Part shown: positions 16,606-25,127 of the stretch, one piece after another | Layout of the letters: every line of letters begins with the position of its first letter | How positions within the stretch are numbered: position 1 is the stretch's first letter | Assembly (NCBI GenBank): GCA_963972255.1 | Contig: CAXATO010000017.1 | Coordinates: forward strand, 3,345 to 67,344 | DNA: 64,000 bases | Direction: 5' to 3' | Source: UBA1479 sp002706405 | GTDB lineage: Bacteria > Pseudomonadota > Alphaproteobacteria > Rhodospirillales > Casp-alpha2 | The notes under the pieces: generated by a model | The model's input: the letters and a program-made list of their open reading frames with translations, nothing else | Told to the model about the DNA's origin: nothing | Database searches by the model: none | Program-made: the position numbers and the translations under genes

Positions 16606-16788
16606 ATGCAGTACGACCCCAAAGAAATCGCAAAAGACATGATCCAAGAACACGGATTTGACGGAGCCTTATCTGCTGCCATCGAAGGTGCGATGGATGC
16701 ACAAAGAGCGGGTGACAATTACAGCCTGAGCGTTTGGCGGGAAGTTAAGGCAATTATCCGCAAACAAATTTCCGACCGCGCGGCCTAG
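16606..16788 (+). CDS. Small hypothetical protein (60 residues)
   Basis: This 60-residue soluble, helix-forming protein begins MQYDPKEIAKDMIQEHGFDG and ends with a basic helix (REVKAIIRKQISD). Its composition (balanced acidic and basic residues, few repeats, AT-richer codons than its neighbours) looks like a real small alphaproteobacterial protein. The family is not recognised. It has no close neighbour on the same strand, and the next gene starts 173 bases away. Confidence 0.6.
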   Translation: MQYDPKEIAKDMIQEHGFDGALSAAIEGAMDAQRAGDNYSLSVWREVKAIIRKQISDRAA

Positions 16789-16961
16789 CCCGCGGCTTCA
16801 GCCTCCCTCATCCACTGTCCCGACGCTTAAAAGCGGTTCGAGTGATGCTCGTCATGTTCCGGAGGGGGCGAAATGGGTATGCTGCTCCCGTCATTCGCAG
16901 ATCAATTCGAATGCCACATCAATAGGCGACGGCTCGATATTTCGGGCCGAAGGAGGGGTGT

Positions 16962-17945
16962 GTGGCCTATTTGGAGAATTATACGGTCCTGGCGTCTGAA
17001 GACCTGGATGAGGTGCGTGAGTTCCTGTCGGGGTTGACGGTGCGCCATTCTTTCGATGTGCGCGGCGAAATAGCGGATTTTTCGGCAAACGTCGCCGTGG
17101 CTCCGCTTGGGGAGCATTCCCTTCTTCATTTCGGATACGGTAATTCCCGGGTTGAAGTCACCTCCGGCGAGGAGAGCGACGACGGGCTGCTGATCTATGT
17201 CGTGACCGAGGGGATGGGGTGTTTCCGGTCCGGAAATTCGGAAACCGAGTTCTCGGTCATGCGGGGGGTTGTTCGGGACGTGTCGCGGCCGATTTCGGCG
17301 ATGCAGGAAAATCTATCGGGCTTCGCCCTGCCGCTGTCGAAGGCGCGGCTGCGCCGGCATGCGAGCGCGATCATCGGTTCCGATATCGGTCCCGCCCGGG
17401 TGGATTTCGACCAGACCATCGACATGGCGACCCCGGGCGGCCGTCAGTTCCGCAATACCTTGCATTATGTCGCGAATTCCCTGGATGGGCCGCTCCGGGA
17501 GTTGGACAATCCGATCCTTACCCGGCATATGGAAGAACTGATCCTGACGCAGGTTTTGACGCTGCTGCCGAACAGTCTGTCAGATGCGATGGCGGATTGC
17601 GCCGCGCGGAGCGCGCTGCCCTATCATGTCAAGCGGGCGCGAGACCATATCCATGCCCACGCGCATGAGCCGATCAGCGTTGCCGATATCGCCGCCGCGG
17701 CCGGATGCGGCTATCGGACCGTGCAGAATGCCTTCAAAGACATCTATCACGTGTCCCCCATGGCCTATTTGCGGCTGATCCGCCTGAACAAGGTTCGACG
17801 GGCATTGCTTGATGGTCGCGACGATTTCTCATCTATTGCCCAAGTGGCTCAGGCCTGGGGGTTTAGCCATATGGGGCGGTTTGCGGAGCTCTACCGGCGT
17901 CAATTCGGTGAACTGCCGTCGGATACTGTGCGCAAACGTTCGTAA
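16962..17945 (+). CDS. AraC-family transcriptional regulator
   Basis: This 327-residue regulator starts at GTG 16,962 behind a strong AGGAGGGG. The N-terminal part (about 20-200) resembles the AraC-binding-like ligand domain found in regulators of aromatic or amine catabolism. The C-terminal part (about 225-322) holds two helix-turn-helix motifs: ISVADIAAAAGCGYRTVQNAF, then FSSIAQVAQAWGFSHMGRFAELYRRQFGELP, the standard AraC signature. It is 168 bases upstream of the secreted tectonin-like gene on the same strand, which makes that gene a candidate target. The ligand is unknown. Confidence 0.92.
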   Translation: MAYLENYTVLASEDLDEVREFLSGLTVRHSFDVRGEIADFSANVAVAPLGEHSLLHFGYGNSRVEVTSGEESDDGLLIYVVTEGMGCFRSGNSETEFSVMRGVVRDVSRPISAMQENLSGFALPLSKARLRRHASAIIGSDIGPARVDFDQTIDMATPGGRQFRNTLHYVANSLDGPLRELDNPILTRHMEELILTQVLTLLPNSLSDAMADCAARSALPYHVKRARDHIHAHAHEPISVADIAAAAGCGYRTVQNAFKDIYHVSPMAYLRLIRLNKVRRALLDGRDDFSSIAQVAQAWGFSHMGRFAELYRRQFGELPSDTVRKRS

Positions 17946-18113
17946 GTGCCGGTGGCTTATCCGGAAAGTGTATCCATTATCCAATATGCGCCAAATAAAG
18001 GGCAGGGGCACGCCATCCGCGTTCTCTGGCCGAGGTTTCCTGCGTACCCTGTGCTGATGCTAGGCCGCCAAATGAGAGCGGTTGCGGGGAAAAAGAGACG
18101 AGGTCGATCGAAG

Positions 18114-20633
18114 ATGAAGAAGCTTGGGGTTTTATGCGTCGTTGCCGCGTTGTTGGTTTTATTCCAGGGCGGCCTGTCGGACGCTACGGCGCAACAAACG
18201 CAGGCGGCATTTTCCGAGGGGCATGTGATCTGCGGCGGGGTTGATCTGAAGACCGGCCAGCTTGCGCAGCCCTGCGGCTTTGAAAAAGCCAAATATACCG
18301 GTAAGGCCGTCGGCAAGTGCCCGAGCGGATCGTTCTTCGATATCGGCACCTGGGCCTGCTTCACATGCCCCAGCGGCTACAACCGAACGGGATTCGCGGT
18401 CGATACTCCGCAGGCCTGTTCCAAACAGGTCAGGGCTGAATACAAATACGCACGACGGGTCGGCGGCCACAAATCCTGCCCGAACGGGACGTTCAAGGAC
18501 CCCCGCAATGGCGGCGAATGCTGGAAATGCCCGTCGGGGTTCGGCCGGACCCTGTCCGCGGTCGACGCCTGGGATGCCTGCGGCAAGTTTGGCGCAAGCG
18601 CGCGCCGGGCTGAATTCATCGACCGGGTCTGCCCGGAAGGCACGATCACAGACCTGAACGGAAGCTGTTATTCCTGCCCCGAAGGGTTCCGTCGCACTGC
18701 CGCTGCGGTCACCGCCAACAATGCCTGTTTCCGGAACGAGGACCTGAAGCCGGCCGAGCAAACGGCGGCGCTGACCTGCAAGGCCGGCGAGCATTTCGAT
18801 TTCATTGACGGCGGAACCTGCTGGGAATGTCCTAAGACTTCGGTGCGCTCGGTGTTCGGCGTAAAAACGAACAAGGCCTGCGAGTTCACGACCATCGACT
18901 GGGAAGCGGCCAAGCGTACGCCGAACGGCTTGTTCAAGCTGCCGGGCGGCCACGAGATCGCGGCCGAGGTCATCAAGGAGCGCACGCGGATCGACAAGAT
19001 CATCGAGGGGTCCATCGAGGCGGAAAAGCTGACTGGTGCCAAAGCCGCCGAATTCAGAGACGAAACCTGGAAGCATATTCTGACAGGGCCTGAAAGTTCG
19101 CCGATCCTGATGGCGGCGGTCTACACACGCGTTTTCGATCTGATCAAGAACGGTCCGAAGACCAAGCCCGAACGGGACTTGCTGGACTACATGGCCATCT
19201 ATATTCAGCAGTCGCGCCAATTGGCCGCCTCGGAAATGAACAACATCTGGCAAAGCTGGACCCGCGGCCAGCAGGCGCGCACATCGGCACTGGCCACAAG
19301 AAGTATGCACAGTGCCTATGACGTCGGCGTCGCCCCACCGGATTTGAAAAGCCTGGTCGCCAATATCATGCATCTGGCACCCAGCGCGGCGATGGCGACT
19401 GCGTTCCTCGGCGCGTTTGCGCTCGAAACCGTGTCGCCCGGGTTCGCTCAGCTGACGGCCCGCGCGGCGATAGCAATAAGACCCTTCAATTGGGCGCAGA
19501 AAATGGCTTCGATCCAACAAAAAGCATTGAAGACCGGCGCGGCGATTTCCAAGGCCGCCGCCGCCGCCGAGGCCGGAGCGGGGGTCATTGGCTCCTTTGC
19601 CGTTCCCTTCGCGGTCATGACGGCCTCGGCGGTAATCTTCAGCATCGCGACGGACAACGCCTTGGCGCAGAACCAACAGATCGCCGTCGTCAACGACGCC
19701 CTGGAGACGGCGAGGAAGCCGGTGAACCTGTCCCGCCTGATCATGACTCCAGAAGGCCGGGTGGAAGTCCTGAGCAACTGGGCGCTGATGACCCAGGAGT
19801 ACTACAAGCCCACCGCCCGCACCTGGGCCGCGCTGTTGCCGGCGCAATCGATGCCGAGCAACACGGCGACCGTGAACATCAATGGTACGAACATCGTCAT
19901 GGACGTTCCCGCGGTGTCGGGCACGGTCTTGGAAGGCGACCGCGTGGTCGTCAGCAGGGCAACGGGCAGCGCGCCGAGTTGGGAGAAAGTCGCCGGTGCG
20001 GCCCGCGATGTCGCGGTCGGCTCAGACGGGACCGTCTATGCGATCGGCGTGAATAAGACGAATGGCGGGTATCAGATGTTCAAACGCGCCAAGACCGACA
20101 GCAAGTGGACCAAGATTATCGGTGGCGCGCTTCGCATTGCGGTTTCCGGAACCGAGGCTTGGGTGGTGAACGACAAGGGTGGAATCTATGTTCAGTCGGG
20201 CACCCGGTGGCGGAGGGTTTCCGGCCCCGCGGCACAAGACATCGGCGCCAGCGCCAAAGGCGTGTGGATTACCGGTACCGATGACAAGATTTATCAACGC
20301 GTCGGCAACAACTGGAATCTCGTTTCTGGTAAGGCCCAGCGGATCGACGTCGATCAGGATGGCCGCCCCTGGGTCGTGAACAATAAAGGCCACATCTTCG
20401 TTCATGACAATAACTTAAAATGGCAGAGGCTGCCGGGCGCCGCCAGGGATGTGGCGGTCGATGTGCGGGGCGCGGCATACGTCGTCGGCACGAGCGGCGG
20501 CGTGTACGTGTTCAACGGCACAAAGCGCGATTGGGACCGAATTTCCGACGACAAGGATTCCGTCGCCATCGGTGCCGGCGGTGGTCAGGTGTGGCGGATT
20601 TCCAAATCTAACGATACCTACCGCTACCAATAA
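18114..20633 (+). CDS. Secreted protein with four Cys-rich modules and a six-bladed tectonin-like propeller
   Basis: This 839-residue protein starts at ATG 18,114 (MKKLGVLCVVAALLVLFQGG), giving a clean signal peptide with probable cleavage near residue 26; an open extension upstream lacks such a signal. Residues about 65-260 hold four copies of a Cys module of the form CPxGxxxD...C[YWF]xCPxG[FY]xRT...AVxxxxAC (near bases 18,316, 18,475, 18,631 and 18,775). The middle part (about 270-600) is helical with two long hydrophobic Ala-rich stretches, one near 420-450 and one near 485-520. The last 220 residues repeat WxxV/I blades six times (PSWEKV, SKWTKI, TRWRRV, NNWNLV, LKWQRL, RDWDRI), each followed by the alternating pattern of tectonin beta-propellers, which bind glycans or lipid A in characterised lectins. 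The function is unknown; a surface or extracellular binding role is inferred. Confidence 0.85.
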   Translation: MKKLGVLCVVAALLVLFQGGLSDATAQQTQAAFSEGHVICGGVDLKTGQLAQPCGFEKAKYTGKAVGKCPSGSFFDIGTWACFTCPSGYNRTGFAVDTPQACSKQVRAEYKYARRVGGHKSCPNGTFKDPRNGGECWKCPSGFGRTLSAVDAWDACGKFGASARRAEFIDRVCPEGTITDLNGSCYSCPEGFRRTAAAVTANNACFRNEDLKPAEQTAALTCKAGEHFDFIDGGTCWECPKTSVRSVFGVKTNKACEFTTIDWEAAKRTPNGLFKLPGGHEIAAEVIKERTRIDKIIEGSIEAEKLTGAKAAEFRDETWKHILTGPESSPILMAAVYTRVFDLIKNGPKTKPERDLLDYMAIYIQQSRQLAASEMNNIWQSWTRGQQARTSALATRSMHSAYDVGVAPPDLKSLVANIMHLAPSAAMATAFLGAFALETVSPGFAQLTARAAIAIRPFNWAQKMASIQQKALKTGAAISKAAAAAEAGAGVIGSFAVPFAVMTASAVIFSIATDNALAQNQQIAVVNDALETARKPVNLSRLIMTPEGRVEVLSNWALMTQEYYKPTARTWAALLPAQSMPSNTATVNINGTNIVMDVPAVSGTVLEGDRVVVSRATGSAPSWEKVAGAARDVAVGSDGTVYAIGVNKTNGGYQMFKRAKTDSKWTKIIGGALRIAVSGTEAWVVNDKGGIYVQSGTRWRRVSGPAAQDIGASAKGVWITGTDDKIYQRVGNNWNLVSGKAQRIDVDQDGRPWVVNNKGHIFVHDNNLKWQRLPGAARDVAVDVRGAAYVVGTSGGVYVFNGTKRDWDRISDDKDSVAIGAGGGQVWRISKSNDTYRYQ

Positions 20634-20864
20634 CTCCCGCGTGGGGGAGAGATGGTCAGGCGACCCTCGGCACGGACATCACGGATTGCCGTGATCCGGC
20701 CGAGGGGCGCTTGTGATTTCGGGTCACGTGCTGCGCTTGGCCTTTTCTACGGCCGGGACAGGTTCCCGACCACGTCATCCACACTGACTGAGGAAATATT
20801 CAGGCGGGACAAACACGCATTGTCCTCGGGAAATCCTCCATGATATTTACTAAAAGGAATGAAT

Positions 20865-20880
20865 GTTTCCTATAGGTAAC
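20865..20880. promoter_or_regulatory. Palindrome in front of the XRE-cupin gene, candidate autoregulatory operator
   Basis: The sequence GTTTCCTATAGGTAAC contains the perfect core CCTATAGG with GTT and AAC flanks and one mismatched pair. It ends five bases before the ATG of the XRE-cupin regulator. XRE-cupin repressors commonly bind such palindromes over their own promoters, so autoregulation is a reasonable inference. Confidence 0.4.
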
Positions 20881-20885
20881 ATTGA

Positions 20886-21500
20886 ATGGATAAGGGCGTG
20901 GCCTTAAGCGAAGACCTGGACCAGGAAAGCGGACAAACGAGTCCGTTGCGCGTAGGTGCGCGTTTGAAGTTCGTGCGCCGCGTCAAGAACCTGCGTTTGC
21001 GCCAACTGGCCCAACGCGTCGGCTGCTCCGAGGGATTTCTGTCGAAGATCGAAAACGACAAGGTCAATCCGTCCTTGCAGATGCTCCACCGAATTGTCAC
21101 CGCTTTGGATATTTCCATCGGTGAAATTCTCGCCCAGGAAATCGAAGAAGGGACCGTCGTCATGCGGGCCGGGGAGCGCCCGGTGATCCGCATGGTCCCG
21201 GACCGGGAAACCGAGGGGATTCATCTCGAGTGGCTGATCCCTCCAGGCGATGCCCGGCTTTTGTCGGGCTCGGTGCACGTGGTGCACCCGGGGGGCGTAA
21301 CCCACGGAGTGATCCAGCACGAAGGCGAGGAGGTCGGGTACATCCTCGAAGGAGAGCTCGAGTTGGAAGTGGACGGCGAAGTCCACTTTCTGAAAGCGGG
21401 CGACTCGTTCTTTTTCAAAAGCGATCTGCCGCATGGATACCGGAACACGGGCGACTGCGTGACCCGGGTTCTGTGGGTCAACACGCCGCCGACATTCTGA
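20886..21500 (+). CDS. XRE-family transcriptional regulator with cupin sensor domain
   Basis: This 204-residue regulator has an N-terminal Xre-type helix-turn-helix (about residues 25-80; LRQLAQRVGCSEGFLSKIENDKVNPSLQMLHRI) joined to a C-terminal cupin barrel (about 110-200; HPGGVTHGVIQHEGEEVGYILEGELELEVDGE, then LPHGYRN). This is the PuuR/SutR-like architecture, which senses small metabolites such as amines, amino acids or sulfur compounds. It is 238 bases upstream of a Liv-type transporter operon on the same strand and is the probable regulator of that operon. A palindrome abuts its start. Confidence 0.93.
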   Translation: MDKGVALSEDLDQESGQTSPLRVGARLKFVRRVKNLRLRQLAQRVGCSEGFLSKIENDKVNPSLQMLHRIVTALDISIGEILAQEIEEGTVVMRAGERPVIRMVPDRETEGIHLEWLIPPGDARLLSGSVHVVHPGGVTHGVIQHEGEEVGYILEGELELEVDGEVHFLKAGDSFFFKSDLPHGYRNTGDCVTRVLWVNTPPTF

Positions 21501-21599
21501 CGCGCGTTCGGTTTCGTGGGGTAGGATGGCCGCACCGCTGGTCCGCGATCATGGCCGGCGTTATTGGGGGGCGGACCGCAAGGTCTTGCATCGATTGCC

Positions 21600-21612
21600 A
21601 AGAATCATTCTT
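21600..21612. promoter_or_regulatory. Perfect palindrome upstream of the first Liv operon
   Basis: AAGAAT-C-ATTCTT is a perfect inverted repeat with a one-base centre. It ends 14 bases before the -35 element of a good promoter for the substrate-binding gene. This is the usual place for an activator or repressor site; the upstream XRE-cupin protein is the obvious candidate. The palindrome differs from the one in front of the regulator itself. Confidence 0.4.
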
Positions 21613-21626
21613 AAAATGCAAGAAAC

Positions 21627-21655
21627 TTGACTAATGTATCGACGCTCTTGATAGT
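21627..21655 (+). promoter_or_regulatory. Sigma-70-type promoter of the first Liv operon
   Basis: TTGACT (21,627-21,632) and GATAGT (21,650-21,655) are separated by exactly 17 bases. The region is less GC-rich than its surroundings and lies about 84 bases before the ATG of the substrate-binding gene. The -35 matches the consensus in five of six positions and the -10 in four of six. Confidence 0.55.
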
Positions 21656-21738
21656 TTTGCCCGTGCGACCGTGCGCCCTTATGTGCAGGCCGAACCCTCG
21701 GCGGCGCCGGTCAAACCAACTGACAGGAAGGAAGGACT

Positions 21739-22920
21739 ATGTCGAACGGGATCAGTAAGAAATACAGTGGGATTGCCCTCGTCGCGGCGTTCGCGATGGG
21801 GATGGCGATCTCCGGCGAGGCCGCGGCAAAGGACAAAGTCAAAGTCGGCTTCATTGGTCCGTTGACCGGCGGCGTGTCCGTGAACGGTATCGGCGGGCGC
21901 AACTCGGCCGATCTTGCGGTTCGTCTGCGCAACAAGGATCCGAAGGCCAAGTACGAATATGAATTGGTCGTACAGGATGACGAGTGCAAACCGAATATCG
22001 GCGTCCAGGCGGCGACCAAGGTCGCGGCGGATCGCAAGGTCATCGGGGCGGTCACGCATTATTGCTCTGCCGTCGCCATTGCAGCGGTCGACACCTATCA
22101 TAAGTTCGGGCTGCCGGTCGTCGTCTGGGGCGCCGTGCTGCCGGACATCACCTACGGCAACACCTACAAGGAAGTGCACCGTGTCAACGGCACGATGATC
22201 AACCAGAATCAGACCGCCGCCAAGTTCATGCGGAGCCTGGGATATGAAACCTGGGCGGTGATCCACGACACCACGGATTACGGTAAAGGCCACAACAAGT
22301 ACTACAGTGAAAACCTGGCCAAGGAAGGCGGGAAAATTCTTGCGACCTTCGGGGTTACCTCCGACCAGCAGGATTTCACGGCCGAGCTCACCAAGATCAA
22401 GGAACTCAATCCCGACGTCATCTACTTCGGTGGTTTGACGCCGATCGGCGTGCGGGTTCGCTCGCAGATGGAAAAGCTGGGCATCAAGGCCGTGTTCCAG
22501 GGCACGTCCGGGATCGTGTCGGATGCCTTCGTCGAAGGCACGGGCAAGCTGGCTGAAGGCGTCGTTGCCTTCCGTGAAGGGGCCCCGACGGAAAACCTTC
22601 CGGGTGGCCAGTTCTTCCTGGAGAAGTATCAGGCGGAAAAATACGACAGCCCGCCTGAAGCTTACGGCGCGTTTTCCTTTGCGGCCATGAACCTGGTTCT
22701 CGATGCGATCGAGCAGGTCGGCCCCAACCGTAAAAAGGTTCGGGACGTGCTCAACAAGACGAGCGGCCGCGATTCCATCGTCGGTGAGATCTCCTTCGAT
22801 GACCACGGTCAGAACACAGTGGCCCTGATCACCAAGTACGTGATCCAGGACGGCAAGTGGACTGTCTGGGAAGACAGCGATTATGCCGCCGGCAAGCGGA
22901 AGCTGGTCGGTCAAAAATAG
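21739..22920 (+). CDS. Branched-chain amino acid-type ABC transporter, substrate-binding protein (operon 1)
   Basis: This 393-residue periplasmic binding protein is of the LivK/HAAT type (type I fold). A Sec signal peptide covers residues 1 to about 30 (ending GEAAA). The first lobe begins with the family motif VKVGFIGPLTGGVSVNG, and the second includes YDTTDYGKG-like and GTSGIVSDAFVEG elements. The start is well supported by AGGAAGGAAGGAC. It is the first gene of an operon with two permeases, two ATPases and an M20 deacetylase. The substrate is unknown; an amino acid, amide or N-acyl amino acid is likely from the context. A 13-base-pair hairpin follows the stop. Confidence 0.93.
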   Translation: MSNGISKKYSGIALVAAFAMGMAISGEAAAKDKVKVGFIGPLTGGVSVNGIGGRNSADLAVRLRNKDPKAKYEYELVVQDDECKPNIGVQAATKVAADRKVIGAVTHYCSAVAIAAVDTYHKFGLPVVVWGAVLPDITYGNTYKEVHRVNGTMINQNQTAAKFMRSLGYETWAVIHDTTDYGKGHNKYYSENLAKEGGKILATFGVTSDQQDFTAELTKIKELNPDVIYFGGLTPIGVRVRSQMEKLGIKAVFQGTSGIVSDAFVEGTGKLAEGVVAFREGAPTENLPGGQFFLEKYQAEKYDSPPEAYGAFSFAAMNLVLDAIEQVGPNRKKVRDVLNKTSGRDSIVGEISFDDHGQNTVALITKYVIQDGKWTVWEDSDYAAGKRKLVGQK

Positions 22921-22933
22921 TCAGTGACGCTAT

Positions 22934-22963
22934 GGGCCGGCGGCAGGTTTCTGCCGTCGGCCC
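22934..22963 (+). terminator. Intercistronic stem-loop after the operon 1 binding-protein gene
   Basis: GGGCCGGCGGCAG and CTGCCGTCGGCCC pair over 13 positions (one G-U) with a GTTT loop. A second small hairpin GTGCG-TTT-CGCAC follows immediately. There is no long T-tract. In transporter operons such structures usually protect the binding-protein mRNA or cause partial termination, so that binding protein exceeds permease. Confidence 0.6.
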
Positions 22964-23033
22964 GTGCGTTTCGCACCGGGTCTTTGATTAGCAAAATTCC
23001 GGCCCACCGGGACCTGCTCCAGAGGGGGAATGA

Positions 23034-23954
23034 ATGGATATCGGCTTCCTTGCCCAATATCTGATGAACGGGCTCATGCTCGGCATGATGTATGCCTTGG
23101 TTGCCGTCGGGTTCACCTTGTTCTTCGGTGTGCTCGACGTGATCAAGTTTTCGCACGGCGACGTTCTGACCGTCGGGGCGTTTACGGCGCTCGCAACTTA
23201 TCTTGGGCTGGAACAGATCGGCGTGACCGATCCCGCGACGCAGATTCTGGTCATGGTCATCGTCTCGACGGTGCTGATCGGGGGGCTTGGCGCGGTGATC
23301 GCGCGGACGGTCATTCTGCCGCTGCGCAGCGCGCCGCCGCTTAACACGCTTCTCATCACCTTGATGCTGGGCACGGTATTGCGTGAAGCGGTTCGCCTTT
23401 TCTATCCGGAAGGGGGTAACCCGAAACCGTTTCCCGCCTTGTTGCCGACCGATTCCGTGACCTTCGGGAACTTCAACCTGCGGCTGGACAACGTTCTCAT
23501 GTTCGGTGCCGGTGTCCTGGTGATTGTCGGCACGCAATGGATGCTGAACCGGACCAAGCTGGGGCTTGCCATTCGTGCGGTCGCCCAGGACGAGGAGACG
23601 GCCAAGACCATGGGCATCAACTTCAACCTGATCGTGTTCATCACCTTTGCGCTGGGCTCCGCCCTGGCCGCATTCGCCGGTGTCATGAACGGGCTTTATT
23701 ACAACGAGATCAACTTCGGGATGGGGCTGCTGCTCGGCGTGATCGGTTTTTCCGCCGCGATCGTCGGCGGGATGGGCAATCTGTATGGGGCGATCCTGGG
23801 CGGCTTTCTGTTCGCCGCCCTGCAGACAATCGGGGCCGTCGCTTTGCCCTTCGCGAGTGCCTACAAGGATGTCTTCGCCTTTGCGGTCGTGATCGCGATC
23901 ATGGCGTGGCGCCCAACCGGACTCATCCAAGAAAAAGTCTCGGATAGGGTATGA
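23034..23954 (+). CDS. Branched-chain amino acid-type ABC permease, LivH-like (operon 1)
   Basis: This 306-residue integral membrane protein of the LivH type has about eight hydrophobic segments. The N-terminus LAQYLMNGLMLGMMYALVAVGFTLFFGVLDVIKFSHGD is the typical LivH opening, and the EAA-like loop region VAQDEETAKTMGINFN lies after the middle helices. It forms the channel with the LivM protein encoded four bases downstream. It is separated from the binding-protein gene by 113 bases containing the stem-loop. Confidence 0.94.
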   Translation: MDIGFLAQYLMNGLMLGMMYALVAVGFTLFFGVLDVIKFSHGDVLTVGAFTALATYLGLEQIGVTDPATQILVMVIVSTVLIGGLGAVIARTVILPLRSAPPLNTLLITLMLGTVLREAVRLFYPEGGNPKPFPALLPTDSVTFGNFNLRLDNVLMFGAGVLVIVGTQWMLNRTKLGLAIRAVAQDEETAKTMGINFNLIVFITFALGSALAAFAGVMNGLYYNEINFGMGLLLGVIGFSAAIVGGMGNLYGAILGGFLFAALQTIGAVALPFASAYKDVFAFAVVIAIMAWRPTGLIQEKVSDRV

Positions 23955-23957
23955 CCC

Positions 23958-25127
23958 ATGCAAGATGAATTGAAACCAACGGGCAAACCCTTGTGGCAGG
24001 CGTTGATCGGCGCCGTGCTGACGACCGTATACCTGATCCTACTGCTCAAGGTCGAAGAGCAGAGCGAAGTGATCGGCCTGCTGGCCGGGGGCGCGGTTCT
24101 GCTGTTGCTGTTGACGAAGACGGGCCACCTAGGGGGGATCGGCAACACCCTTCACAGTCGTGAAGGCGCGCTGAACCTGTTGGTCATCCTGGGAACGCTG
24201 GCCATCGTCGGCTTCTTCTACGAAGACCACTTCACGCTTCTGCTGATCGCGACGGTGATGCTCTACGTCCTGGCGACACTGGGGCTCAATCTGCAGTTCG
24301 GGTTCGCGGGTGTCTTGAATTTCGCGGGCGCGTCGTTCTTCGGCATCGGGGCCTATACCGCCGCGGTGCTTGGGGCTCATACGGCGGTCCCGAGCCTGCT
24401 GATCATCCTCGTCGGGGGCGTGATGGCGGCCCTGATCGGCTGCGTTCTGCTACTGCCGGTGCTGCGCACCCGGGGACATTATGCCGCCGTGGTGACGATT
24501 GCCTTCGCGCTGCTGTTCAAGACCTTTCTCGAGGTCAACGACATCCTGGGCGGCCCGCAGGGCCTGCAGGTGCCCAGCATGAAGGTGTTCGGCTGGGACT
24601 TTAACAACAACGTCGCCTTGGGCGACAGCGTCGAACTGTCATTCTACTTCAGCTACATCATCGTGATCCTGTTGGTTCTCATCGCGGCGTTCGTGCTTGT
24701 GCGGCGGGTGGAACGGTCGTGGATCGGCCTAAATCTAGACGCCTTGCGCCTGGACGAGACCGCGGCGTCCTGTTTCGGGCTGAATATCGTGCGCTGGAAA
24801 GTGACCGCGTTTCTGCTCGGCAATTTCCTGATCGGGATCGCCGGTGCGCTCTACGGGATGGTCGGCGGCTTTGTCGCCCCGACCAGCTTTACCTTCGCCG
24901 ACTCCTTGATCTTGGTTTCCATCATCCTGCTGGGCGGCATCGGCAACGTTTGGGGGCTGATCGTCGCCGCCGCGATCGTGGTGATCGTGCCTGAAAAACT
25001 GCAGGCCATTCAGGAGTACCGCTTCCTGCTGTTCGGGGGGCTTGTGATGATGATGTTGCTTTTCCGGCCGGAAGGGCTGCTGCCGCGGTCTGTTCGCCGG
25101 TACTTTCCCGGGGGGGCCGAAAGATGA
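23958..25127 (+). CDS. Branched-chain amino acid-type ABC permease, LivM-like (operon 1)
   Basis: This 389-residue polytopic protein is longer than most LivM proteins because of an N-terminal extension of about 80 residues with two or three additional helices. The core begins near LATLGLNLQFGFAGVLNFAGASFFGIGAY, the characteristic LivM motif. The cytoplasmic loop with LRLDETAASCFGLNIVRWKVTAF is the ATPase-contact region. It overlaps the next gene by four bases, indicating translational coupling. Confidence 0.93.
   Translation: MQDELKPTGKPLWQALIGAVLTTVYLILLLKVEEQSEVIGLLAGGAVLLLLLTKTGHLGGIGNTLHSREGALNLLVILGTLAIVGFFYEDHFTLLLIATVMLYVLATLGLNLQFGFAGVLNFAGASFFGIGAYTAAVLGAHTAVPSLLIILVGGVMAALIGCVLLLPVLRTRGHYAAVVTIAFALLFKTFLEVNDILGGPQGLQVPSMKVFGWDFNNNVALGDSVELSFYFSYIIVILLVLIAAFVLVRRVERSWIGLNLDALRLDETAASCFGLNIVRWKVTAFLLGNFLIGIAGALYGMVGGFVAPTSFTFADSLILVSIILLGGIGNVWGLIVAAAIVVIVPEKLQAIQEYRFLLFGGLVMMMLLFRPEGLLPRSVRRYFPGGAER

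Noticed and set aside
16873..17045. A short frame with GGAGGGGG in front, beginning MGMLLPSFADQFECH and overlapping the start of the AraC gene in another frame.
   Set aside because: It could be a leader peptide, but its second half is forced by the overlapping AraC codons and shows no pattern of its own; support is too weak for a feature.
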